A DNA stretch of 16,755 bases, taken from contig NZ_CAKUCL010000156.1 in NCBI RefSeq assembly GCF_934643405.1, forward strand, positions 1-16,755, written 5' to 3'. Under the pieces are notes generated by a model. It was given only the letters and a program-made list of their open reading frames with translations, was not told the DNA's origin and ran no database searches. The position numbers were made by a program, and so were the translations under genes. Positions 8,701 through 15,251 of this stretch are shown piece by piece. The stretch is from an uncultured Actinoplanes sp. Lineage in GTDB: Bacteria > Actinomycetota > Actinomycetes > Mycobacteriales > Micromonosporaceae. The stretch's first letter is position 1. Each line of letters starts with the position of its first letter.

Positions 8701-11182
8701 GCTCGGACACCACGGCGACGTCGGAGGTCATCCGCTGCTGGGCCAGGAAGATGCGGAAGACCGCGTCCTCCAGTTCCGGCGTACGGTCCAGCTCGCTCAC
8801 GCCGTAGTGGGCCAGCACCCGGCGCAGCCGTGCCTGGAACCGTTCCGGGAGCCCGGCCCGGTCCACGTCGAGGCTGCGCAGGTAGCTGTGGAAGTACTCG
8901 CGCGGGCTGTGCACCTGCTGGTCCGGCTCCGCGTCGACCTGGTCGGCGGGCTGGTTGCGGCTGAGCTCGGACAGGTCGGCGAACACGGTCAGCAGCCCGG
9001 CCTCCCCGTCCAGGGGCACGGCCTCCTCGCGGACGGCGAGGTATTCGGACAGCCGGCGCGGGTCGACGTCGTAGCCCAGCAGCAGTCCGCGCAGGTCGTG
9101 CAGACCACGCTCGATCCGCTCGGCCGGCGACGCCGCGGCCGGCGCCGCCGGAACGTCGAGGTCCACCGTGTCGCCGGCGGCGGCCGCGGCCGCCGCCGGG
9201 TCGTCGTCGCCGATCGGTTCCAGGCGCATCAGCGGCGCGCCGGTGGCGACCTGGCTGCCCACCGCGACCGGCAGCTCCCGGACCCGGGCCCGGAACGGCG
9301 CGCGCAGCACCGTCTCCATCTTCATGCTTTCCAGCACCAGGATCGGCGCGTCCGCGTCGACCTCGTCGCCGATGGCCAGCGGGGTGGCGACCACCAGCGC
9401 CGGCGCGGGGGCACGGACCACGCCGCCCTCGTCGCGGCTGATCCGGTGGGTCACGCCGTCGACCTCGACCAGGTGTATCGGCCCGTAGGTGGCGGTGACC
9501 AGGCGGAACCGGTGCCCGTTGGCCACGATCTGCCCGGAGTACGCGTCGAACCGCTCCAGCTCGACGTCGACCGGCTGCGGGTCGCCGCCGGCCGACACAC
9601 CGACCCGGTACCGCTTGCGGCCGACCCGGGCCACGGCCACCCGGTACGACGTGCCGCGCAGCTTCAGGTCGAGCGGACGGCCGCTGTCGTGCTGCACCTG
9701 CGGGCGGCCGCCGTGCGCGGTCTCCAGCAGCCGCTGCCGGCTGCGCTCCTCGTCGTCCTCGTACGCCTCGATCGCCGCCGCGGCCAGCGCGACCGCCGAG
9801 TGCCGGTGGCTGACCAGGCGGCCCTGCGCCCGCACCCGGTCGATCCAGCCGGTGTCGGCGGTGGCGTCGACAACCTCCGGCTGGTCGAGCAGGTCGAGCA
9901 CGAAGCTCTTGTTGGTGGCGCCGCCGTCGATGAGCACGGTCGTCTCGGCCATCGCCCGCCGCAGCCGTGCCAGCGCCTGGTCGCGGTCCCGGCCGTACGC
10001 AATGATCTTGGCAATCATCGAGTCGAACGCGGCCGGGATGGTGTCGCCCTCGCTGACGCCGGTGTCCACCCGGATGCCCGGGCCGGCCGGCAGCACCAGG
10101 CGGGCGATGCGGCCCGGCGCCGGCGCGAAGTCACGGTCCGGATCCTCCGCGTTGAGCCGCGCCTCGATCGCGTGCCCGGCCTCGGCCGGCTGCGGGCCCT
10201 CGAGCCTGCCACCGGCCGCCACGTGCAGCTGCAGCCGCACCAGGTCCGTGCCCGTGGTGATCTCGGTGATCGGGTGCTCGACCTGCAGACGCGTGTTGAC
10301 CTCGAGAAACGCGAACAGCTTGTCGCCCGGGTGGTACAGGAACTCGACCGTGCAGGCGCCGCGGTAACCGACCGCCACGGCCAGCCGCTCGGCCGACGCC
10401 TTCAGCTCGTCCGCCTGGTCCGGGGAGAGCACCGGCGACGAGGACTCCTCGATGATCTTCTGGTTGCGGCGCTGCACCGAGCAGTCCCGCACGCCCAGGG
10501 CCCAGGCCGTGCCCTGGCCGTCCGCGATGACCTGCACCTCGACGTGCCGGGCGCCGGTGACCAGGCGCTCCAGGAAGACCACGCCCGAGCCGAACGCCCG
10601 CAGCGCCTCCTGGCTGGTCCGCTCGTAGGCCTCGGCCAGCTCGCCGCCCGACGACACCTTCCGGATGCCGCGCCCGCCGCCGCCCGCGGTGGCCTTGAGC
10701 ATCAGCGGGTAGCCGATCTCGTCGCCGGCCCGCAGCGCGTCCTCGAGGGTCGCCACCTCGCCGCGGCTCCACGGCGCGACCGGCACGCCCACCTGCTCGG
10801 CGATCAGCTTCGCGCCGATCTTGTCGCCCAGCTTGCGCATCGCCTCCGCGCTCGGCCCGACGAAGGTGACGCCGATCTTCTCGCACAGCTCCGCGAAGGC
10901 CGGGTCCTCGGCGACGAAACCCCAGCCCACCCAGGCCGCGTCGGCCTCGGTCGCGAGCAGGGCGCGCTCCAGCACGGCGAGATCGAGGTACGGGCGGTCG
11001 GCCGCCGCGCCCAGGAAGTACGCGTGGTCCGCCTCGCGCACGAACGTCGCGGTCCGGTCCTCGTCGGTGTAGAGAGCGACGGTCTCCACTCTCGTCCCGG
11101 TCTCCGCGGAAAGATCCCGCACCGCGTGGATCAGCCGCATCGCGGCCTCTCCACGGTTGACGATCGCGACACGACTGAACAC
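5732..11182 (-). CDS. Single-chain multidomain acyl-CoA carboxylase (long-chain acyl-CoA carboxylase-like)
   Basis: One 1816-residue polypeptide holds all parts of a biotin-dependent acyl-CoA carboxylase. The biotin carboxylase part (about 1-450) shows the ATP-grasp glycine loop KATAGGGGRG (163-172), QRRNQK ending at Lys242, and the catalytic segment EVNTRLQVEHPITE with Glu294, Asn296, Arg298 and Glu302. The biotin carrier motif ESMKMET puts the biotinylated lysine at residue 621. A helical central region (about 660-1070) precedes the carboxyltransferase part (about 1200-1816), including GINVGAQPYW near 1410 and SRYHGGAFVVFSKALNP near 1680. This single-chain order recalls eukaryotic acetyl-CoA carboxylase and the actinobacterial long-chain acyl-CoA carboxylase; most actinomycetes use separate alpha and beta subunits. 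The acyl-CoA substrate cannot be read off, so acetyl- or propionyl-CoA remain possible. The start is GTG with AGGAGGAGG just upstream. It is divergent from the condensing enzyme at 11395. Confidence 0.93.
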   Translation of the reverse strand: MFSRVAIVNRGEAAMRLIHAVRDLSAETGTRVETVALYTDEDRTATFVREADHAYFLGAAADRPYLDLAVLERALLATEADAAWVGWGFVAEDPAFAELCEKIGVTFVGPSAEAMRKLGDKIGAKLIAEQVGVPVAPWSRGEVATLEDALRAGDEIGYPLMLKATAGGGGRGIRKVSSGGELAEAYERTSQEALRAFGSGVVFLERLVTGARHVEVQVIADGQGTAWALGVRDCSVQRRNQKIIEESSSPVLSPDQADELKASAERLAVAVGYRGACTVEFLYHPGDKLFAFLEVNTRLQVEHPITEITTGTDLVRLQLHVAAGGRLEGPQPAEAGHAIEARLNAEDPDRDFAPAPGRIARLVLPAGPGIRVDTGVSEGDTIPAAFDSMIAKIIAYGRDRDQALARLRRAMAETTVLIDGGATNKSFVLDLLDQPEVVDATADTGWIDRVRAQGRLVSHRHSAVALAAAAIEAYEDDEERSRQRLLETAHGGRPQVQHDSGRPLDLKLRGTSYRVAVARVGRKRYRVGVSAGGDPQPVDVELERFDAYSGQIVANGHRFRLVTATYGPIHLVEVDGVTHRISRDEGGVVRAPAPALVVATPLAIGDEVDADAPILVLESMKMETVLRAPFRARVRELPVAVGSQVATGAPLMRLEPIGDDDPAAAAAAAGDTVDLDVPAAPAAASPAERIERGLHDLRGLLLGYDVDPRRLSEYLAVREEAVPLDGEAGLLTVFADLSELSRNQPADQVDAEPDQQVHSPREYFHSYLRSLDVDRAGLPERFQARLRRVLAHYGVSELDRTPELEDAVFRIFLAQQRMTSDVAVVSELLRQWLAGPPPAEPLAEQVGLTLERLVEATQVRFPAVADLARGVVFRWFTQPLLRRTRAQVYAGVRAQLRYLDQNPDAPDRAERIQSMVASAEPLVRLIHPRRGRPGRDLAPLLEVMTRRYYGNEGLSEVTVREAAGCRFVEAAHTGPDGSTRLVTTAVDLAALPGALDAVGTMGADVADIYVTWEGQPDVDAMAVRLGEILSGRPQPLPVRRITTTIAGSHGVAMHHHFTFRPAPDGSGLVEDRLIRGMHPQIAQRLQLDRLREFDLTRLPSADEEIYLFRAVAKANPADERLIAMGQVRDLTPLRDAEGRLVALPAVEDAISAGLTAIRNIQAQRPQNRRFDTNRILMYVWPSVELPQDDLSTLIQRILPLTSGAGLEEMEFLVSRHDDAGALTEIAMRLVPEIGRGARLVVGEPATEPLQPLDDYRQKVLRAARRGTVYPYELTGLLAGPDGSFVEHDLDAAGRLVPVDRPKGQNSAAIVAGLVTTPTTRHPEGVTRVALLGDPTKALGALSEPECARVIAALDLAEQLGVPLEWFALSAGARVSMSSGTENMDWVAAALKRIVGFTQAGGEINVVVAGINVGAQPYWNAEATMLMHTKGILVMTPDSAMVLTGKQALDFSGGVSAEDNFGIGGYDRVMGPNGQAQYWAPDLAGARDVLMAHYDHTYVVPGESTPRAVPTTDPADRDVSSYPHPFGTDFATVGEIFSAAHNPDRKKPFDIRTVMRALSDQDHPVLERWAGMADADTSVVQDVHIGGRPVCLIGIESRSVPRRGFPPTDGPDTYTAGTLFPMSSKKTARAINAASGNRPLVVLANLSGFDGSPESMRKLQLEYGAEIGRAIVNFSGPIVFCVISRYHGGAFVVFSKALNPAMTVLALEGSYASVLGGAPAAAAVFAGDVNKRTATDPRVTDLQAQVSAAGAAERAALNARLAEVQSAVRAEKLGEVAAEFDRVHSIQRAVEVGSVDAIISPAELRPRIIQAIEQAGR

Positions 11183-11197
11183 CGGGGCCTCCTCCTA

Positions 11198-11215
11198 GTA
11201 GCAGAGAGATGCTAC
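11198..11215 (-). repeat. Hairpin in the carboxylase 5' leader, touching the ribosome binding site
   Basis: GTAGCA and TGCTAC (11198-11203 and 11210-11215) are perfect inverse complements around a six-base purine-rich loop. On the carboxylase transcript the stem ends one base before the AGGAGGAGG ribosome binding site (11188-11196). It may influence translation or be a protein-binding dyad; either is speculative. Confidence 0.45.
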
Positions 11216-11236
11216 GGCACACCCTTCCGGGGCGTT

Positions 11237-11264
11237 TTTATGCCGTCGGCGGCAATCGGCACAA
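11237..11264 (-). promoter_or_regulatory. Possible promoter of the carboxylase gene
   Basis: On the minus strand TTGTGC (11259-11264) and CATAAA (11237-11242) are 16 bases apart, weakly resembling -35 and -10 elements. This is the most AT-rich spot of the divergent gap and would give a leader of about 50 bases. A 5-bp dyad TGCCG/CGGCA (11241-11245, 11257-11261) overlaps it. Match quality is poor. Confidence 0.25.
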
Positions 11265-11383
11265 CGGTCTTTCCGGCCTGTGAAAATCGACCCTCGGCGA
11301 GTTGCACGATGTGAACCACAACGAATTGGCCGCGCGAATATCCGGCGCCCGGTGCCGAGAATCGCGAAAAGGCGAAGTCCACT

Positions 11384-11389
11384 GGGAGG
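11384..11389 (+). promoter_or_regulatory. Ribosome binding site that decides the GTG start at 11395
   Basis: GGGAGG lies five bases before GTG at 11395. The in-frame stretch from TTG at 11302 up to this point has relaxed third-position base use, unlike the gene body, so it is probably non-coding leader. Confidence 0.6.
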
Positions 11390-11394
11390 CCGCC

Positions 11395-13350
11395 GTGCAG
11401 CCATTCGTCGTCAACGGTCATGGCCGTCTTGTTTTCCCGTCCAATTTCCAGCCCGAGCTGGATTTCTCGGTGATCCGAGACCTCGATCAATTGGCCGCGG
11501 TGATCCGCCGCGACTTCGAGACCAAGGCGCCCGACGGCACCGAGATCCTGCGCCGGATCGAGGCCGGCGGTCACTACACCACCCGCTACCAGCTCATGCG
11601 CGACGTGGCGCTGAACCTGTTCTGGGCCAACCGGTTCGCGATGACCATGTACGAGAAGCGGCCGACCCGGTGGCGGGACGTGCCGCGCAACCGGGAGGAC
11701 GTGTTCCTGCCGGTGCTCACGCCCTGGGTCGACGCCGAACGCAAGGTGGGCGCCGTCGAGCGGACGTATTCGTCGCTGCCGGCGACGTGGGACGCCGGCG
11801 TGGAGGACCGCATCTTCGAGGTGTTGTTCGACGTGCTGCGGCACCGCCGTTTCCACGCCACCGAGGTGCCGGCGATCAAGCCCACGGTGGCGGAGATCCT
11901 CACCGAGCCGGACAGCCTCACCTATTCGCTCGAGACCTACGACCCGGACTACCCCGTCTACCCGTATCAGGAGATCCTGGACTGCGCCGAGGACGTCCCG
12001 GAGCTGGAGGCGCTGCACCGGTGGGCCATGGTGCTGCACAACCAGTACCCGTGGGACCGGACGCAGACCCGGCTGACCCCGGTGCGGGAGCTGCGCGACG
12101 AGGACTACGTCGTGGTGTTCCACCCGCGCAACCGGGAGGTGCTCGACTTCATCCGGCGCGTCGGGCAGGGGCGCGCCGCCACACCGCACCGCGGTTTCGG
12201 CACGTCCCGGGCGATCGAGGCCACCCCGCCGGTGCGCCCGTACCCGCCGGTGCGGGTGCGCGAGCGGTTCGGCGTGCTGCCGAAGGTGGAGGCGCTGGCG
12301 GCGGTCAAGGGCGAACGGCTGTGCACCAACGAGGACCTGATCAGGAACACGGCGTACAGCTGGTCGCCGATGTCCGCCCAGGACATCACCGACAAGACGG
12401 GCATCGAGACCCGGGTGTACTCGGATCGCCCGCTGGAGGATCTGGCCCTGCAGGCCGCCGAGGCGGCGCTGCGGCACGCCGGCCGCCGGCCCGAGGAGAT
12501 CGGCGCGGTGCTGTTCTGCACCTGCACCAGCACCCGGCTGATGCCGTCGCTGGCCACCTGGCTGTCCGGGCAGCTGGGCATGCAGCAGACCCACGCCTCG
12601 TGCGACATCGTCGCGGCGTGCGCCGGACTGCCGTACGGGCTCTCCGAGGCCACCCGGCTGCTGCAGGAGGTGGACCGCCCGGTGCTGCTGGTCTGCGGCG
12701 AGAAGTTCTCCGACAAGATCGGCACGGTCCGCCCGCCGCGCATGATCTTCGGCGACGGCGCGGCGGCGCTGGTGATCGGCCCCGCGGCGCCCGGTGAGCG
12801 GACCGACATCGAGGTGCTGCAGACGTACGCGAGCGGGCCGGTCAGCGAGGTCAACTCGATCATCTGGCCGAATCCGGAGTTCGACAACAACATCACCGTC
12901 TACGGTCCCGAGGTGCGCAACCTGGCCGGCCGGTACCTGAAGCAGATGATCGACGAGCTGAGCGTCCAGCCGGACCCGGACGGCACGGCGCCGAGCCTGC
13001 TGGAGAGCATCGATCTGGTGGTGCCGCACCAGGCCAACAAGACCATGGTGATCAAGCTGGCGGGCGATGCCGGGCTGGCGCCGGACCGGCTCTACTTCAA
13101 CATCGAGAGCGTCGGCAACGTCTCGGCGGCGAGCATCCCGCTGGCCATCGTGGACGCCCGCGCCGAAGGGGTGATCAAGGAGCCGGTCCGCGTGTTCGCG
13201 CCCGGTTTCGGCGCGGGGGCGGTCGGCGGGTACGCGGTGATGCGGGTCGACCCGTCGGTCATCGCGGACGCGTCGCAGCAGTCCGACGCCGGCGCGGCGG
13301 CCCGCCCGGTGGCGGAACCGCCGTCCGGCGGGCTCGCCGCCTTCGGCTGA
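11395..13350 (+). CDS. Ketoacyl synthase III-type condensing enzyme with unrecognised N-terminal domain
   Basis: The 651-residue protein is about twice the length of a FabH (usually 310-340). Its C-terminal half (from about 290) is a thiolase-fold ketoacyl synthase III: DKTGIETRVY, the nucleophile Cys409 in VAACAGLPYG, FGDGAAALVIG, His545 in VPHQANK and Asn575 in SVGNVSAASIPLA. Their spacing (136 and 30 residues) matches the FabH Cys-His-Asn triad, so the domain should be active. Such enzymes join an acyl thioester to a malonyl-type thioester with loss of CO2, or join two acyl-CoAs as in OleA. Residues 1 to about 290 form a Trp/Tyr/Arg-rich, apparently soluble domain that I do not recognise. 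A flexible Ala/Pro-rich tail ends the protein. The gene is divergent from the single-chain acyl-CoA carboxylase, which could supply its extender unit. An upstream TTG start at 11302 would add 31 residues and is less likely. Confidence 0.88.
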   Translation: MQPFVVNGHGRLVFPSNFQPELDFSVIRDLDQLAAVIRRDFETKAPDGTEILRRIEAGGHYTTRYQLMRDVALNLFWANRFAMTMYEKRPTRWRDVPRNREDVFLPVLTPWVDAERKVGAVERTYSSLPATWDAGVEDRIFEVLFDVLRHRRFHATEVPAIKPTVAEILTEPDSLTYSLETYDPDYPVYPYQEILDCAEDVPELEALHRWAMVLHNQYPWDRTQTRLTPVRELRDEDYVVVFHPRNREVLDFIRRVGQGRAATPHRGFGTSRAIEATPPVRPYPPVRVRERFGVLPKVEALAAVKGERLCTNEDLIRNTAYSWSPMSAQDITDKTGIETRVYSDRPLEDLALQAAEAALRHAGRRPEEIGAVLFCTCTSTRLMPSLATWLSGQLGMQQTHASCDIVAACAGLPYGLSEATRLLQEVDRPVLLVCGEKFSDKIGTVRPPRMIFGDGAAALVIGPAAPGERTDIEVLQTYASGPVSEVNSIIWPNPEFDNNITVYGPEVRNLAGRYLKQMIDELSVQPDPDGTAPSLLESIDLVVPHQANKTMVIKLAGDAGLAPDRLYFNIESVGNVSAASIPLAIVDARAEGVIKEPVRVFAPGFGAGAVGGYAVMRVDPSVIADASQQSDAGAAARPVAEPPSGGLAAFG

Positions 13351-13369
13351 CCGGGGCGGCCGGGTGGTC

Positions 13370-14392
13370 TCAGAGGGTCGGGACCTCGCTCTCGGCCCGC
13401 CACCCGGCCCGGTCACCGCCGAGGTGGTCGCGCACCTTCGCCACCACGGCGTCGGTGGACAGGCCGTACCGATCGTGCAGCGTGGGCAGGGCGCCCGCGG
13501 CCAGGAACTCGTCGGGCAGCGCGATCGGCACTATGCCGCGGCCCTTCCCGGCGAACGCCAGCGTGGCGGCGACCGACTCGGCCAGCCCGCCGCGGATGGT
13601 GTGGTTCTCGCAGGTCACCACCAGGCGGCCGGGGTCCGCGGCGCGCACCACGGCCTCCGTGTCGAGCGGCTTGATCGTGGGCACGTGCAGCACCGCGACG
13701 TCGATGTGGTCAGCGGCGAGCCGCTCGGCCGCGGCCAGCGCCCGCATCGTCATCAGCCCGGTGGAGATGAGCACCACGTCCCGCCCCGTGCGCAGTTCGG
13801 CGGCTCTGCCCAGTTCGAACCGGTAGTCGTACTGGTCGAGCACGGTGGGCACGTTGCCGCGCAGCAGCCGCAGGTAGGTCGGGCCCGGATGGGCGGCGAG
13901 CGCCGGGACGCACTGTTCGATCTCGACGGAGTCGCACGGGTCGACGATGGTCAGGTTGGGCATGCCGCGCAGGATCGCCAGGTCCTCGGTGGCCTGGTGG
14001 CTGGGACCGTAGCCGGTGGTCAGCCCGGGCAGCCCGCCGACCACGTTGACGTTGAGGTTCGGTTCGGCGATGTCCAGGCAGAGGAAGTCGTAGGCGCGGC
14101 GGGTGGCGAACACCGAGTACGTCGACGCGAACGGCACGAGTCCCACCTCGGCCATCCCGGCGGCGGCGCCCAGCAGCACCTGCTCGGCCATGCCCATCTG
14201 GAAGAACCGGTCCGGGTGGGCGTCCCGGAAGATGTGCATGTCGGTGTACTTGGCAAGGTCGGCGGAGAGCCCGACGACCTGCGGGTGCTCGTCGGCGAGC
14301 CGGGCCAGGGCGTGGCCGAACGGCGCGCTCGTGGTCTTCTGCCCGGGGTCGGCGAACGACGCGATCATCGCCGAAGTGGTCAGCTTGGTCAT
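13370..14392 (-). CDS. Transketolase, C-terminal subunit (split type)
   Basis: This 340-residue protein is the pyrimidine-binding and C-terminal half of a transketolase encoded as two chains. Glu70 in MGMAEQ is the conserved glutamate that activates thiamine diphosphate. TYSVFATRRAYDF (about 91-103) and GPSHQATEDLAILRGMPN (129-146) are standard transketolase segments, and the last 120 residues fit the transketolase C-terminal domain. With the N-terminal subunit it should transfer a two-carbon ketol unit between a ketose and an aldose or related aldehyde. The ATG at 14392 overlaps the stop of the N-terminal subunit gene by four bases (ATGA), which implies translational coupling and argues against an in-frame ATG further upstream. 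The stop lies 19 bases from the stop of the convergent condensing enzyme. Confidence 0.94.
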   Translation of the reverse strand: MTKLTTSAMIASFADPGQKTTSAPFGHALARLADEHPQVVGLSADLAKYTDMHIFRDAHPDRFFQMGMAEQVLLGAAAGMAEVGLVPFASTYSVFATRRAYDFLCLDIAEPNLNVNVVGGLPGLTTGYGPSHQATEDLAILRGMPNLTIVDPCDSVEIEQCVPALAAHPGPTYLRLLRGNVPTVLDQYDYRFELGRAAELRTGRDVVLISTGLMTMRALAAAERLAADHIDVAVLHVPTIKPLDTEAVVRAADPGRLVVTCENHTIRGGLAESVAATLAFAGKGRGIVPIALPDEFLAAGALPTLHDRYGLSTDAVVAKVRDHLGGDRAGWRAESEVPTL

Positions 14393-15240
14393 TTCCGGAA
14401 GCCCTCCTCGAGCTGGTCGCGGGCGATCTGCCATTCGTCCGCCTCGACGCGCATGAAGTGCGCCTTCTCACGGGTCTCGAGCAGCGGCACGCCGCGCCCG
14501 ATCCGGGTGTCGCAGATGAGCACGCCGGGCGAGCCGCCGTGCTCGCGCAACTCGTCGAAGCCGTCGATCAGGGCGGCCAGGTCGTTGCCGTCGACCCGCA
14601 CCGCGTGCCAGCCGAACGCCTGCCACTTGTCCTGGACCGGCTCGGTGCCCAGCACGCCGGCGGTGGGGCCGTCCGCCTGCAGGGCGTTGACGTCGACGAT
14701 CGCGGTCACGTTGTCCAGGCTGTGGTGGGCGCAGGCCATCGCGGCCTCCCACGTGGAGCCCTCGTCCAGCTCGCCGTCGGAGAGCAGGTTGTAGACCCGG
14801 GCCGGGCTGCCCTGATGGCGCAGTCCGAGCGCCATGCCGGTGGCGACGGTCAGCCCGTGACCCAGCGAGCCGCCGGAGATCTCCATGCCCGGGGTGTAGG
14901 ACGCCATGCCGGACATCGGCAGCCGGCTGCCGTCCGAGCCGTAGGTCCGCAGTTCCTCGACGTCGAGGACGCCGGCCTCGGCCAGCGCCGCGTAGAGGGC
15001 GATGGCGTAGTGGCCGATGGACAGCAGGAACCGGTCCCGGCCGGGCCAGTGCGGTTCCCGCGGACGCAACCGCAGCTGGTCGAGGTAGGCCACGGCGAGG
15101 ATGTCGGCCACGCCGAGGGCCTGGCCGATGTAGCCCTGCCCCTGCACCTCGCCCATGTCGAGGGCGTTGCGGCGGATCCGGTAGGCGCCCCCGCGCAGCC
15201 GGGTGAGGCGCTCGGTGCGCTGGTCGGTGGTGGAGGTCAT
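14389..15240 (-). CDS. Transketolase, N-terminal subunit (split type)
   Basis: The 283-residue product is the thiamine diphosphate-binding half. The cofactor motif is SDGELDEG (154-161) closing with NALQ (185-188); most transketolases have GDG where this one has SDG. GHYAIALYAAL (76-86) and GGSLGHGL (123-130) correspond to the usual KGHA and GSLGQGL segments, and IGRGVPLLE stands in the usual KGxGV position. The start ATG at 15240 has GAGGGAG six bases upstream and follows the transporter stop by 11 bases, so the three genes form one operon. Split transketolases are often found in catabolic clusters (for example for branched pentoses such as apiose) rather than in the housekeeping pentose phosphate pathway. 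The substrate here is not determinable from the sequence. Confidence 0.94.
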   Translation of the reverse strand: MTSTTDQRTERLTRLRGGAYRIRRNALDMGEVQGQGYIGQALGVADILAVAYLDQLRLRPREPHWPGRDRFLLSIGHYAIALYAALAEAGVLDVEELRTYGSDGSRLPMSGMASYTPGMEISGGSLGHGLTVATGMALGLRHQGSPARVYNLLSDGELDEGSTWEAAMACAHHSLDNVTAIVDVNALQADGPTAGVLGTEPVQDKWQAFGWHAVRVDGNDLAALIDGFDELREHGGSPGVLICDTRIGRGVPLLETREKAHFMRVEADEWQIARDQLEEGFRK

Positions 15241-15251
15241 CGGAAGCTCCC

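Noticed and set aside
5663..11314. A very long open frame on the plus strand antisense to the carboxylase gene
   Set aside because: Its product is an Arg/His/Gln/Gly-rich low-complexity string with no domain, while the opposite strand encodes a complete carboxylase. Long antisense open frames are a by-product of strong GC3 bias.
13351..13369. Possible shared terminator between the convergent condensing enzyme and transketolase genes
   Set aside because: Only GACC/GGTC and short GC-rich partial complements were seen around 13349-13369; no stable stem comparable with the one at 5699-5728.
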